The notes beneath the pieces are model-generated. The model was not told the DNA's origin and searched no databases. It was given only the letters and a program-made list of their open reading frames with translations. Position numbers and translations under genes: made by a program. A DNA stretch of 64,000 nucleotides from Stenotrophomonas sp. VV52 (lineage in GTDB: Bacteria; Pseudomonadota; Gammaproteobacteria; Xanthomonadales; Xanthomonadaceae): the NCBI RefSeq assembly GCF_002893095.1, contig NZ_KZ622864.1, positions 186,001 to 250,000 on the forward strand. The letters are read 5' to 3'. Positions 54,030-62,336 of the stretch are shown here, one piece after another (positions within the stretch are counted from its first letter, which is position 1; each line of letters opens with the position of its first letter).

Positions 54030-54626
54030 TCATTCGACTTCGGTACGGCTACCGAATGCATGCGACAACGTGCCGCGATCCACATACTCCAACTCGCCGC
54101 CCAGCGGCAGGCCCTGCGCCAGCCGGCTCGGCCGCACCTTGTGGGCGCGGGCCAGCTGCGCCAGGTAGTGCGCGGTCGCTTCGCCTTCAACGGTAGCGCT
54201 GGTGGCGATGATCAGTTCCTGCACCTCGCCCTGCCCCAGGCGCGCCTCCAGCTGGTCCAGCCCGAGTTCGCGCGGGCCTACCCCGTCGAGCGGGGACAAC
54301 CGCCCCTGCAGGACGAAGTAGACACCGCGGAAGCCGGTGGCGGTTTCGATCGCCAGGCGGTCGGCCGGCGATTCCACCGCGCACAGCTGCTGGCGCTCGC
54401 GGCTGCCGTTGGCGCACACCGCGCAGACCTCGGTTTCGCTGAAGTCGCGGCACTGCGCGCAGTGGCCAATGCGTTCGATCGCCTTGGCCAGCACCTCGGC
54501 CAGCTTCTGGCCACCGGCGCGCTCGCGTTCGAGCACGTGGTAAGCCATGCGCTGGGCGGTCTTCTGGCCGACCCCCGGCAGGACCCGGAAGGCCTCGATC
54601 AGCTGCTCGAGCAGGGGCAGGCTCAC
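54030..54626 (-). CDS. recR: Recombination mediator RecR
   Basis: RecFOR pathway protein of 198 residues that helps load RecA on gapped DNA. GTG 54626 is the start matching the family N-terminus (LPLLEQLIEAFRVLPGVGQKTAQRMA, a helix-hairpin-helix); the frame is open upstream inside ybaB in a different frame. The zinc finger is CAQCRDFSETEVCAVC, followed by the Toprim domain (RGVYFVLQGRLSPLDGVGPRELGL). It begins 2 bp after the ybaB stop. Confidence 0.96.
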   Translation of the reverse strand: MSLPLLEQLIEAFRVLPGVGQKTAQRMAYHVLERERAGGQKLAEVLAKAIERIGHCAQCRDFSETEVCAVCANGSRERQQLCAVESPADRLAIETATGFRGVYFVLQGRLSPLDGVGPRELGLDQLEARLGQGEVQELIIATSATVEGEATAHYLAQLARAHKVRPSRLAQGLPLGGELEYVDRGTLSHAFGSRTEVE

Positions 54627-54628
54627 GC

Positions 54629-54949
54629 TTAGAACGGCAGCTTCATGCCGGGCGGCAGCTGCATGCCGGCGGTGGCCGAGCCCATGCGGTTCTTGGATTC
54701 GGCGTCGATCTTGTTGGAGGCGTCGTTGAACGCGGCCGCCACCAGGTCTTCGGTCATTTCCGCATCGGCCAGGATCGACGGGTCGATACGCACCTTGCGG
54801 CACTCCTTGGCGCCGGTCAGGGTCACGCTGACCATGCCGCCGCCGGCGGTGCCGGTGACTTCCAGCTTGGCGAGTTCTTCCTGGGCCTTCTGCAGGTTTT
54901 CCTGCATCTTCTGGGCCTGCTGCATCAGTTGGGCGATGTTGCCGCGCAT
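54629..54949 (-). CDS. ybaB: YbaB/EbfC family nucleoid-associated protein
   Basis: Small DNA-binding protein of 106 residues. The helical N-terminus ([30 protein letters not shown]) and beta core ([23 protein letters not shown]) are typical. It is between dnaX and recR, the conserved order, starting 6 bp after the dnaX stop. Confidence 0.96.
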   Translation of the reverse strand: MRGNIAQLMQQAQKMQENLQKAQEELAKLEVTGTAGGGMVSVTLTGAKECRKVRIDPSILADAEMTEDLVAAAFNDASNKIDAESKNRMGSATAGMQLPPGMKLPF

Positions 54950-54955
54950 GTCGTC

Positions 54956-56902
54956 TTACTCTTCAAAAGGACGGATGGAATCGGTCACGACCCGCGCGCC
55001 ATGCTGCTGGATCAGCAGCTGCACCGACGGGTCGGCCATGAAGGCGGCTTCGGCCGCCTGCTGTCGTTCGCCACGCTGGCGGTCGGATCGCTGGTGCAGC
55101 GTTTCGGCCTCGGCGTTGCCATGTTCGATCACGATCTTCGGGGTCGTTCCGAGCGGGCCAGACAGCGCCTCGGTCAGGGCCGCCAGCGATCGGTCCGAAC
55201 ACAGGTACTCAAATCCGGGCGATACCGCCAGTTTCAAGACACCGTGCTGGAATCCGACGAACGCCGCGTGCGCGGCGAGCTGCCGGGAGGGACCATTCAG
55301 CTGGCTCTGGGCGACCAGCTCCAGCCAGGTTTCGGCCGAGGTCAGGGCGACCGTGCCGCCCTGCGGGGCAGACGGGGCGCTCGCCGACGCGGGCGTCAGG
55401 GAAATGCCCTGCGGGCGCTGCGGCGGCGCAGGCACTGCGGCGGGGCCCGGCGCTGCCGGCCGCACCGGCGGCGCTTCCCACGGCGCAGCCATGGCCGCGT
55501 CGGGGCTGGCCAGCTCCACCGCCAGGGCCTCGTCGCGCTCGTCGGCGCCGGCCTGGTGCCACGGCGGCAGGTCGTCATCGGCGGCCGCTTCGACCATCGA
55601 TGCAGGTGTCGGTTTCGGCACGACCGGTGCAGGGGTCGGCGCGAGAGGCGCCACCGCCATTGCAGGCGCAACGACGGGCGCTGCGGCGGCCACCGGTGCA
55701 GGCACAGCGACTGGCGCCGCCACGGCAGCCGGCGCAGCGGCGAGGCCGCCCTGCTCGCTCCCGCGCGAGCCGGCGCCCGCGTCGGTACCGGCACCCGGAT
55801 CACGCGGCACCGGCGGCACGGCGGCGGCCGGGCGGAACGCGAGCATGCGCAGCACCGCCATTTCAAAGCCGGCGCGCGGGCTCGGCGCCAGGTGCAGGTC
55901 GCGGCGGCCGCCCAAGGCCATCTGGTACCAGAGCTGGACCACTTCCGGGCGCAGGCGCAAGGCAAAGGCGGCAGCATCGATGCCCTCGCCGTCGGCCTGC
56001 GCGCCCGGCACCAGCTGCTGCACCTGGATCCGGTGCAGGGCCTCGGCCAGTGCTTCCAGCACCCCGCTCCAGTCGGGCGAGAACTCGGCCAGCGCGGCCA
56101 CCACCTGCAGCAGGCGTACGCCGTCGCCGTCGGCCAGCGCGTCCAGCATCGCCGCCACCTGGGTACGGTCGACCGTGCCCAGCATGGCCCGCACCACGTC
56201 TTCACGCAGCGCGCCGCCGGCATAGGCGATGGCCTGGTCCAGCAGCGACAGGCCGTCGCGCAGGCTGCCGTCGGCGGCCTTGGCCAGCTGCACGATCGCG
56301 GTCGGATCGGACTCGATCTCTTCCGCGGTGAGGATGCGGGTCATCTGGCCCTGGATCTGGTCCTCGTCCAGGCGCTTCAGGTTGAACTGCAGGCAGCGCG
56401 ACAGCACCGTCACCGGCAGCTTCTGCGGGTCGGTGGTGGCCAGCAGGAACTTCACGTGTTCCGGCGGCTCTTCCAGCGTCTTCAGCAGCGCATTGAATGC
56501 CGCCTTGGAGAGCATGTGCACTTCGTCGATCAGGTAGACCTTGTACTTGCCGCGCGAGGGCATGTACTGGGCGTTTTCGATCACCTCACGGACATCGTCC
56601 ACGCCGGTATTGGACGCGGCGTCGATTTCCAGCAGGTCGATATAGCGCCCGGAGTCGATATCCAGGCAGGCCGGGCACTGGCCGCACGGGTCGGCGCTGG
56701 TGCCCTGCTCGCAGTTCAGCGACTTGGCGAAAATACGCGCGATGGTGGTCTTGCCAACCCCGCGGGTGCCGGTAAACAGGAACGCATGGTGCACCCGGCC
56801 GCTGTCCAGCGCATTGCTGAGCGCACGGACCACGTGTTCCTGGCCCACCAGCTCGGCAAAACGCTTCGGACGCCACTTGCGGGCAAGGACGAGATAGGAC
56901 AT
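54956..56902 (-). CDS. dnaX: DNA polymerase III subunits gamma/tau
   Basis: Clamp-loader ATPase and replisome organiser of 648 residues from ATG 56902. The AAA+ core has FTGTRGVGKTTIARIFAKSLNC (Walker A), a four-Cys zinc module (CEQGTSADPCGQCPAC), VYLIDEVHMLSKAAFNALLKTLEEPPEHV and LSRCLQFNL. A low-complexity Ala/Pro/Val linker (about 370-530) joins the C-terminal tau domain. No run of six A in the coding strand exists, so the E. coli-type frameshift to make gamma is not supported. Confidence 0.96.
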   Translation of the reverse strand: MSYLVLARKWRPKRFAELVGQEHVVRALSNALDSGRVHHAFLFTGTRGVGKTTIARIFAKSLNCEQGTSADPCGQCPACLDIDSGRYIDLLEIDAASNTGVDDVREVIENAQYMPSRGKYKVYLIDEVHMLSKAAFNALLKTLEEPPEHVKFLLATTDPQKLPVTVLSRCLQFNLKRLDEDQIQGQMTRILTAEEIESDPTAIVQLAKAADGSLRDGLSLLDQAIAYAGGALREDVVRAMLGTVDRTQVAAMLDALADGDGVRLLQVVAALAEFSPDWSGVLEALAEALHRIQVQQLVPGAQADGEGIDAAAFALRLRPEVVQLWYQMALGGRRDLHLAPSPRAGFEMAVLRMLAFRPAAAVPPVPRDPGAGTDAGAGSRGSEQGGLAAAPAAVAAPVAVPAPVAAAAPVVAPAMAVAPLAPTPAPVVPKPTPASMVEAAADDDLPPWHQAGADERDEALAVELASPDAAMAAPWEAPPVRPAAPGPAAVPAPPQRPQGISLTPASASAPSAPQGGTVALTSAETWLELVAQSQLNGPSRQLAAHAAFVGFQHGVLKLAVSPGFEYLCSDRSLAALTEALSGPLGTTPKIVIEHGNAEAETLHQRSDRQRGERQQAAEAAFMADPSVQLLIQQHGARVVTDSIRPFEE

Positions 56903-57035
56903 CAGGCCACCGTCTTCATCGGGACGTCCATTGTGCCACGCCTGTCCAGCCCCCCTGCCCCTGCGTGAAGGTGCTTGTGCATCGCACGTTCCCCGGCTAG
57001 AATCTGCGCCCCTGCAGCGGGTTCGCAGCAGGTCC

Positions 57036-57128
57036 GGAGAGGTGTCCGAGTGGTTGAAGGAGCACGCCTGGAAAGTGTGTAAGCGTCTAAACCGCGCTTC
57101 GGGGGTTCGAATCCCCCTCTCTCCGCCA
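57036..57128 (+). tRNA. tRNA-Ser (anticodon GGA)
   Basis: A 93-base class II tRNA with encoded CCA. Acceptor GGAGAGG pairs with TCTCTCC (one G-T); the anticodon loop CTGGAAA gives GGA; a long variable arm follows (GTGTGTAAGCGTCTAAACCGCGCTTC region), and the T-loop is TTCGAAT. It reads UCC/UCU. Confidence 0.97.
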
Positions 57129-57130
57129 GA

Positions 57131-57172
57131 CAAACGCAAAAAGGCCGCCTTCGGGCGGCCTTTTTGCGTTTG
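57131..57172. terminator. Bidirectional terminator after tRNA-Ser(GGA)
   Basis: Perfect 42-bp palindrome: CAAACGCAAAAAGGCCGCC, loop TTCG, and its complement ending in TTTTTGCGTTTG. It ends tRNA transcription and faces the gdx gene. The 190 bp beyond it hold only one more hairpin (GGCACCGT/ACGGTGCC, 57266-57287). Confidence 0.93.
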
Positions 57173-57362
57173 CCCGGCGGAGAGTCGGGGGACGAGAAGC
57201 ACCGGACGGGGGATCGACGTGGCCCGCACGGGAATCCCGCAGCGAACGGGCCTGCCTGCGCTGCGGGCACCGTTCCGCGACGGTGCCACGCGTGCATCCA
57301 TGCACCGCGTCTTTTGGGAACCAACCCGACCGTAGATTGCGCTCGGTTTTTTCAGCGTTGCA

Positions 57363-57680
57363 TCAGCTGCTCGACACCTTCATCAGCACCAGCCCGCTGA
57401 CGATCAGCACCGCGGCGCCGATCCGCAGCGCGCTGACCTGCTCGCCGAGGAAGATGATGCCGACGATGAAGGCGCCGACCGCGCCGATGCCGGTCCAGAT
57501 GGTGTAGGCGGTGCCGAGCGGCAGGCTGCGCATGGCCAGCGAAAGCAGCCAGAAGCTGGCGGCCATGGTGGCGAAGGTGATCAGGGACGGGGTGAGCCGG
57601 GTGAAGCCCTCGGATTGCTTCATCGAGAACGCCCAAACGACTTCCAGTACACCGGCAACGAGTAGATAGATCCAGGCCAT
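57363..57680 (-). CDS. SMR-family guanidinium exporter (SugE/Gdx)
   Basis: Inner-membrane antiporter of 105 residues with four helices, working as an antiparallel dimer. The essential Glu is in helix 1 (LLVAGVLEVVWAFSMK), followed by GTAYTIWTGIGAVGAFIVGIIFLGE. SugE/Gdx members export guanidinium; the guanidine-II riboswitch directly upstream supports that substrate over quaternary ammonium drugs. AAGGAGG lies 5 bases before the ATG. Confidence 0.95.
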   Translation of the reverse strand: MAWIYLLVAGVLEVVWAFSMKQSEGFTRLTPSLITFATMAASFWLLSLAMRSLPLGTAYTIWTGIGAVGAFIVGIIFLGEQVSALRIGAAVLIVSGLVLMKVSSS

Positions 57681-57694
57681 GGGGCCCTCCTTAT

Positions 57695-57750
57695 GGGGCC
57701 AGGTCGTCCTGGTGATTGTTGCCCGATATGGGGGAGGCCGTCCTCCGGAT
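57695..57750 (-). promoter_or_regulatory. Guanidine-II riboswitch (mini-ykkC)
   Basis: On the minus strand two hairpins have the diagnostic ACGR loops: GGAGG-ACGG-CCTCC (57733-57746) and CCAGG-ACGA-CCTGG (57699-57712), separated by 20 bases. The second ends 6 bases before the AAGGAGG ribosome site (57686-57692) of the exporter gene. This is the class defined by two GG-ACGR-CC stem-loops that bind guanidinium. Confidence 0.93.
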
Positions 57751-57760
57751 TACGCGTGCA

Positions 57761-57782
57761 GCGGGGCAGAGCCCCGCTCTAC
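57761..57782 (-). repeat. Single GTAG palindrome, GCGGGGC stem
   Basis: One reverse 22-bp unit immediately upstream of the guanidine-II riboswitch, ending CTCTAC. Confidence 0.88.
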
Positions 57783-57865
57783 GTGTGGTGCCGATTCTAG
57801 CAATTGGGGTGGGTGGGGGGCGTTTTGGGGCGGTGTGGGATACGGGGGATTCAGGCGGTGCGTGG

Positions 57866-57887
57866 GAGACGCGTGGCGTGTCGCTAC
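57866..57887 (-). repeat. Decayed GTAG palindrome, GACACGC stem type
   Basis: Reverse unit with stem mismatches (GAGACGCGTGGCGTGTC in place of the intact GACACGCATGGCGTGTC) and an intact GCTAC end. Confidence 0.75.
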
Positions 57888-57953
57888 GCGGGTTCTAGTC
57901 GGCGTGGGTTTGCTGATACACTAGTGGACTGCACTTCGGTGCAACGTCTCTAT

Positions 57954-58061
57954 GGCGGCCCCGTCGGCCCCTCGCGACGCTAGGTCGAAAATCCCGCCAG
58001 GGCCGGAAGGCAGCAACGGTATCGATCGACGCGGGCGCCGAGGTCAGCCGGCGGGGCCGTC
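57954..58061 (+). ncRNA. ffs: Signal recognition particle RNA (4.5S RNA)
   Basis: About 108 bases folding as one long hairpin: GGCCCCGTCGGC (57957-57968) pairs with GCCGGCGGGGCC (58047-58058). The apical domain contains AGGGCCGGAAGGCAGCAACGG with the GGAA loop and the AGCA asymmetric bulge recognised by Ffh. It guides nascent membrane proteins with Ffh. Ends are estimated from the outer helix. Confidence 0.93.
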
Positions 58062-58079
58062 ACCCGTTTCAGGGGGCGG

Positions 58080-58835
58080 TTATGCCGTTGGCGTCGGTGC
58101 GGTCGGGGTAGCCAGGACGACGCACTCGCCCGGCACCGCCACGCGATGTCCGCGCGCGCGCAGTGCGTCGCCATCGGCCTCGCTGGCATAGTGGTAGAGC
58201 ATCATCCGCGCCTGCAGTTCGGGCGAATACTCCCGCTCCAGATCGTCCACGCCGGTATGCGACGGGTTGCCGTGCAGGCCGCAGTCGTGCGCGATCAGTT
58301 CGTTGTCGGCCGCGAAGCGCGCCAGCATTTCCGGAATCGGGCGGGTGTCGCCGCTCCACACCAGCGCGCCCTGCAGGCGCAGGCCGTAGGCGGTTTCCGG
58401 CCAGTGGTGGCGCACCGGGAACACTTCCAGGCGCACGCCGTCATGCCAGAACGCATCGCCGACCACGATCAGCTGGAACGCGTCCCAGAAGTTGGCGCCG
58501 CCTTCGGCCAGCACGTTCGGGTAGTCGGCCACGCGCCGGTGCAGCAGCGGCACTACCGTCGCCGGCACGTAGACGCGGATGCGGCCACGACGTTCCGGCG
58601 AAAAATACGCGTCCACGAACAGCCGCTCGAAGCCGGCCACGTGGTCCAGGTGCACGTGGGTGACGAACAGGGCGTCGGGCATGCGCCCGTACTGCGCCAG
58701 GAATGCGGTGAGGCCTTCGCCGCCACAGTCGATGGTCAGCCACGGCTGGCCCGCGCGCTCGATCACCGCCATCGGCGAACCAAGCTGGACGGCCGACGCG
58801 TTGCCGACCCCCATGAACCGCAGCGACCAGTCCAT
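58080..58835 (-). CDS. MBL-fold metallo-hydrolase (RNase Z-like)
   Basis: Cytoplasmic metallo-beta-lactamase-fold protein of 251 residues. Metal ligands are seen in VTHVHLDHVAGFERL (HxHxDH), a later His in FPVRHHWPETAYGL, Asp in LVWSGDTRPIPEM and a terminal His region (MMLYHYASEADG). It resembles RNase Z/ElaC-type or PqsE-like hydrolases without the full tRNA exosite. It begins within the kdkA stop (TGATG), so both are co-translated. Confidence 0.85.
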   Translation of the reverse strand: MDWSLRFMGVGNASAVQLGSPMAVIERAGQPWLTIDCGGEGLTAFLAQYGRMPDALFVTHVHLDHVAGFERLFVDAYFSPERRGRIRVYVPATVVPLLHRRVADYPNVLAEGGANFWDAFQLIVVGDAFWHDGVRLEVFPVRHHWPETAYGLRLQGALVWSGDTRPIPEMLARFAADNELIAHDCGLHGNPSHTGVDDLEREYSPELQARMMLYHYASEADGDALRARGHRVAVPGECVVLATPTAPTPTA

Positions 58836-59584
58836 CAGTACCCCCGGTTCCAGGCCAGGTCGTAGGCGCGACGCAGCCGCGCGAAGTCTTTTTCGACGTC
58901 TTCGTGGCTGCGCTCACCGCGCAGCTTGACCAGCGAACGGTGCAGGCGCTTGAGATTGCGCTCGCGCCAGGCGGTGGCCGGGATGCGCTGAACGCCGCGG
59001 TCGAAGTCGATCAGCCAGCCGTGGCCGTTGGCGTCGAACAGGATGTTGTGGGCGTTGAGGTCGGCATGGTCCAGGCCGGCGCGGTGGAAGCGCGCGATCA
59101 GCCGGCCGGTCTCTTCCCAGGGTGCGCCCCGCCCCGCCACCAGCGCGCGGTCGGCCAGCGAACGCACGCCTTCCAGCCGTTCCATCAGGATCGCGGCGCG
59201 GTAACGCAGGCCGTCGCGCATGTAGAACGCGGCGATGGGCTGCGGCACCGGCAGCTTGAGCGCGCGCAGGGCACGCATCAGGCGGAACTCGGCGAAGCTG
59301 CGGGTGCGGTTGGCCCCGCGCCACAGGTACTGGTCGTGGCTCAGTTTGGCTGCCATGCCGCCGCGCAGGTACTGGCGCAGCACGCAATGCCCGAACGGCG
59401 CGTCGACGAAAAAGGCCCCGCCACGGCCGCCCTCGCCCACCGGCCGCGCCCGTTCGCCCCAGTGGGCAGGCGAGAACAGGCTCATGTCGGCTTGCCGCAG
59501 GCGTTCGCGGTCGAACAGAATGGCCCCCATACCGCGTCCGTCGCGGCAGGGCGTCAGTGCTTCAGTGGCGTCGAATGCGACCAT
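58835..59584 (-). CDS. kdkA: 3-deoxy-D-manno-octulosonic acid kinase
   Basis: LPS-core kinase of 249 residues that phosphorylates Kdo. Kinase features: [30 protein letters not shown], then the catalytic segment [33 protein letters not shown] with HADLNAHN and DFD. Length and N-terminus match KdkA of Xanthomonadaceae. It is divergent from a heptosyltransferase gene only 21 bp away, so the two LPS genes share regulatory DNA. Confidence 0.94.
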   Translation of the reverse strand: MVAFDATEALTPCRDGRGMGAILFDRERLRQADMSLFSPAHWGERARPVGEGGRGGAFFVDAPFGHCVLRQYLRGGMAAKLSHDQYLWRGANRTRSFAEFRLMRALRALKLPVPQPIAAFYMRDGLRYRAAILMERLEGVRSLADRALVAGRGAPWEETGRLIARFHRAGLDHADLNAHNILFDANGHGWLIDFDRGVQRIPATAWRERNLKRLHRSLVKLRGERSHEDVEKDFARLRRAYDLAWNRGY

Positions 59585-59605
59585 TCCTTCGAGTCTAACA
59601 ACACC

Positions 59606-60655
59606 ATGGCATCAGCGTCCTCTTCCTTGTGTCTTTTGCGTTTGTCCGCGCTGGGCGACGTCACCCACGTGGTGCCGCTGGTGCGGACCCTGCAGCAGGC
59701 ACGGCCGGGCGTTGAACTGCACTGGATCATCGACAAGGTCGGGCACAAGCTGCTCGACGGCCTGCCGGGCGTCGTATTCCATGCCTACGACAAGAAGACC
59801 GGTTTGGCCGGCATGCGCGCCCTGCGCGCCGAGCTGCCGCCGGGCCGCTTCGAGGCGCTGCTGCAGATGCAGGTGGCCTTCCGCGCCAACGTGCTGTCGG
59901 CCTTCGTGCCGGCGGTGCGCCGGATCGGCTACGACAAGGCGCGCTCGAAGGACCTGCATGGGCTTTTCATCAACGAACGCATTCCCGACCGCCCGGGCAT
60001 CCACGTACTGGACGCGATCGGCAGCTTCGGCGAGCCGCTGGGCATCCGCCAGACCACCGTCAGCTGGGACCTGGCGGTGCCACCGGCGGCGGTGGAGTGG
60101 GCACAGGCACAGTGGCAGGACGACGGCCGGCCGGTGCTGATGATCTCGCCGTGTTCCAGCCACGTGCGCCGCAACTGGTACGCCGACCGCTATGCGGCAG
60201 TGGCCAACCATGCGGTGGCGCGCGGCTGGCGGGTGGTGCTGTGCGGTGGCCGCAGCGAGCTGGAGCGCGGCATGGCCGACGCCATCCAGGCCCTGCTGGC
60301 GACCCCGGCGCTGGACCTGGTGGGCAAGGACACGCTGAAGCAGCTGCCCGCCCTTCTCGCCCGCGCCGCGCTGGTGATGACCCCCGACTCGGGGCCGATG
60401 CACATCGCCAACGCGATGGGCGCCAAGGTGCTGGGCCTGCATGCCGCCAGCAACCCTCACCGCAGCGGCCCCTACTCGGACCGCCGCTACTGCGTGGACC
60501 GCTACGACGACGCGGCGCGCAAGTTCCTGGGCAAGCCGGCCGACGAACTCAAGTGGGGCACCAAGATCGAGTTCGACGACGTGATGCAGCTGATCACCGT
60601 GGAAGACGGCATCGCCGCCTTCGAGCGCTACGTAGCGGACCAGGCGACCCGGTAA
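59606..60655 (+). CDS. Heptosyltransferase-like glycosyltransferase family 9
   Basis: Cytoplasmic LPS-core transferase of 349 residues from ATG 59606. It has the WaaC/WaaF/RfaQ layout: [24 protein letters not shown] at the N-terminus, [32 protein letters not shown] in the middle and [37 protein letters not shown] in the ADP-heptose-binding domain. Beside kdkA it probably adds heptose to the inner core; the exact linkage is unknown. Confidence 0.9.
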   Translation: MASASSSLCLLRLSALGDVTHVVPLVRTLQQARPGVELHWIIDKVGHKLLDGLPGVVFHAYDKKTGLAGMRALRAELPPGRFEALLQMQVAFRANVLSAFVPAVRRIGYDKARSKDLHGLFINERIPDRPGIHVLDAIGSFGEPLGIRQTTVSWDLAVPPAAVEWAQAQWQDDGRPVLMISPCSSHVRRNWYADRYAAVANHAVARGWRVVLCGGRSELERGMADAIQALLATPALDLVGKDTLKQLPALLARAALVMTPDSGPMHIANAMGAKVLGLHAASNPHRSGPYSDRRYCVDRYDDAARKFLGKPADELKWGTKIEFDDVMQLITVEDGIAAFERYVADQATR

Positions 60656-60676
60656 CGTGCCGGGCCCCTCACGCCA

Positions 60677-61072
60677 TCACTTGGCGTGCTTGTACGACTT
60701 CTCTTCCACGAACAGCGACCCGAGCGCGCCATTGAGATCCTTCTTGATCCGCGCCCGCTCATCGTTGTTCAGATAGACACTGCGTGCCAGCGCGACGAAG
60801 TCCGCATCGAATTCCCCGGCCTGGTCCTTCAGGCGGATGTTGTCCTCGATATCCCAGAGCTTCTCATTGATGTCCTTGAGCTCAGCGCGCAGCTTGGCGA
60901 TGTCCTTGACCCCGGCCGGATGCGCCATCCAGGTCTTCTCCAGCGCACTCAACTCGGCACGGATGTTGGCCAGCTTGGCCGGATCGCTGATGCGCTCCGA
61001 CTTGATCTGCAGGATCGAGATCTTGTCGAGCAGCTCACCAAAGGAGACGGGAACCGAAATTTCTGCGGTCAT
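60677..61072 (-). CDS. DUF6165-like protein
   Basis: Cytoplasmic protein of 131 residues from ATG 61072. It is almost wholly helical with long heptad stretches (FGELLDKISILQIKSERISDPAKLANIRAEL; LRAELKDINEKLWDIEDNIRLKDQ). The sequence fits the DUF6165 family, found next to LPS or glycan genes. No catalytic motif is visible. It is convergent with the heptosyltransferase gene. Confidence 0.82.
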   Translation of the reverse strand: MTAEISVPVSFGELLDKISILQIKSERISDPAKLANIRAELSALEKTWMAHPAGVKDIAKLRAELKDINEKLWDIEDNIRLKDQAGEFDADFVALARSVYLNNDERARIKKDLNGALGSLFVEEKSYKHAK

Positions 61073-61118
61073 GGGGGTGGCCGTTGAGTGGAATGCAATG
61101 AGTTTACCGGGCAAATCA

Positions 61119-61140
61119 GCCACGCAGGGCGTGGCTCTAC
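61119..61140 (-). repeat. Single GTAG palindrome, GCCACGC stem
   Basis: Reverse 22-bp unit ending CTCTAC, 46 bp upstream of the DUF6165-like gene. Confidence 0.88.
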
Positions 61141-61190
61141 CGGGCAGCGCATCAGCAACGATGTGCATTCGCGCCCCACCCAAAGAAACA

Positions 61191-61287
61191 AGCCCCTCTG
61201 TTGAGGGGCTGCCCCGACAGGGGCGGGGAGAGGAAGCATGCGGGGGCAACGGCGCGCAGCGCCGTTGCAATCCCCCCCTCTCCGCCA
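61191..61287 (+). other. Cluster of hairpins ending in a tRNA-Ser-like acceptor and CCA
   Basis: Three adjacent structures: AGCCCCTC/GAGGGGCT (61191-61210), GCCCC/GGGGC (61211-61224) and a nested fold in which GGAGAGG (61227-61233) pairs with CCTCTCC (61277-61283), enclosing GGGG/CCCC and a 9-bp hairpin GCAACGGCG/CGCCGTTGC (61246-61268). It ends GCCA like tRNA-Ser. There are no D or anticodon arms. Function unknown. Confidence 0.6.
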
Positions 61288-61351
61288 GACACGCAAAAAA
61301 GGCCACCCAAAGGGCGGCCTTTTTTGCGTGTCTGGCGGAGAGGGGGGGATT
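61269..61351. repeat. 83-bp palindrome: inverted copy of tRNA-Ser 3' end plus terminator
   Basis: Arms 61269-61304 and 61316-61351 are perfect 36-bp complements; the 11-base centre adds CCC/GGG. The right arm includes the last 19 bases of tRNA-Ser(CGA) and its terminator (six T on the minus strand); the left arm repeats both in the other direction. Confidence 0.93.
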
Positions 61352-61423
61352 CGAACCCCCGAGGCGCTATAAACGCCTGCCTGATTTCGAGTCAGGTACA
61401 TTCAACCGCTCTGCCACCTCTCC
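61333..61423 (-). tRNA. tRNA-Ser (anticodon CGA)
   Basis: A 91-base class II tRNA with encoded CCA. Acceptor GGAGAGG pairs with CCTCTCC; anticodon stem CTGA.. encloses loop CTCGAAA, giving CGA; a long variable arm (GCAGGCGTTTATAGCGCCT) and T-loop TTCGAAT follow. It reads UCG. Its terminator lies in the 83-bp palindrome. Confidence 0.97.
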
Positions 61424-61594
61424 AGATGGTCCCCGGCGAACCGGGGAGCGAATAATACGGTGAGGACGCGCCGACGGCAAGCCATTCCGCCGTTGCCGAT
61501 GAATTTCTTCTGTATCGATGCCTTGCCGGATGTCCGCAGGGCCGCGATCATGCCGTTATCCCTCAGCAATACACTCCCTGGCCTGCGCGCGACC

Positions 61595-62299
61595 ATGATC
61601 GAATTCGGACACCTGACCCACCCTGGCCTGCGCCGTGACCTCAATGAGGACACCTACTACGGGGACGGCGAACTGGCACTGTGGCTGGTGGCCGACGGCA
61701 TGGGCGGGCACGCCTGTGGCGAGGTGGCCAGCGCACTGGCGCGCGAAACCATCGTGCGCGAGATCCGCCAGGGCGCCACCCTGGCGCACGCGATCCGGGT
61801 GGCCGACGAGGAAATCATCCGCACGTCGCGCCGCCGCAACGACAGCCTGCCGATGGGCACCACCGTGGTCGCCGCGCGCGTGCAGGGCAACCGTTACGAA
61901 GTGGCCTGGGTCGGCGACAGCCGCGCCTACCTGTGGCGCGACGGCAGCCTGGCCCAGCTCAGCCAGGACCACAGCGTGGTCCAGGAAATGGTCGCCCAGG
62001 GCAACCTGACCGCTGAACAGGCCCGCGCCCACCCGCACCGCAACGTGGTGACCCAGGCGCTGGGGGTGACCGACCCGGCGCACCTGAACGTCGCCACGAC
62101 CACCGGCGAACTACGCCCGGGCATGCAGCTGCTGCTGTGCAGCGACGGACTGACCGAAGAGGTCGAGGACAAGGACATCGCCCGCACCCTGGCCTACGAC
62201 GACGCCAGTGCGCAGGAATGCGTGGACACGCTGGTGGCGGCCGCGCTGGATGGCGGTGGGTCGGACAACATCACGGCGATTCTTGTGCGTTGCCATTGA
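61595..62299 (+). CDS. PP2C-family protein serine/threonine phosphatase
   Basis: Cytoplasmic metal-dependent phosphatase of 234 residues from ATG 61595, the start matching stand-alone bacterial PP2Cs (Stp1/PrpC-like). Metal-binding motifs are in order: RRDLNEDTYYGD, LWLVADGMGGHACGEVAS, VAWVGDSRAYLWRDG, LLLCSDGLTEEVED and GGGSDNITAILV. No cognate kinase gene is adjacent. An upstream in-frame ATG (61550) is less likely. Confidence 0.92.
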   Translation: MIEFGHLTHPGLRRDLNEDTYYGDGELALWLVADGMGGHACGEVASALARETIVREIRQGATLAHAIRVADEEIIRTSRRRNDSLPMGTTVVAARVQGNRYEVAWVGDSRAYLWRDGSLAQLSQDHSVVQEMVAQGNLTAEQARAHPHRNVVTQALGVTDPAHLNVATTTGELRPGMQLLLCSDGLTEEVEDKDIARTLAYDDASAQECVDTLVAAALDGGGSDNITAILVRCH

Positions 62300-62310
62300 A
62301 TTAGGGGGTT

Positions 62311-62332
62311 GCCGGCCAGCGGCCGGCACTAC
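62311..62332 (-). repeat. Single GTAG palindrome between convergent genes
   Basis: Reverse 22-bp unit (GCCGGCC stem) between the stops of the PP2C gene and dnaQ. Confidence 0.88.
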
Positions 62333-62336
62333 AGGA

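Noticed and set aside
56902..57301. N-terminal extension of DnaX through tRNA-Ser
   Set aside because: The extended frame would translate the tRNA-Ser gene region and its terminator; the conserved DnaX start SYLVLARKWRP begins at 56902.
57036..61423. Genomic island between two tRNA-Ser genes
   Set aside because: The interval holds core genes (ffs, kdkA, heptosyltransferase), and no integrase or direct att repeats were seen.
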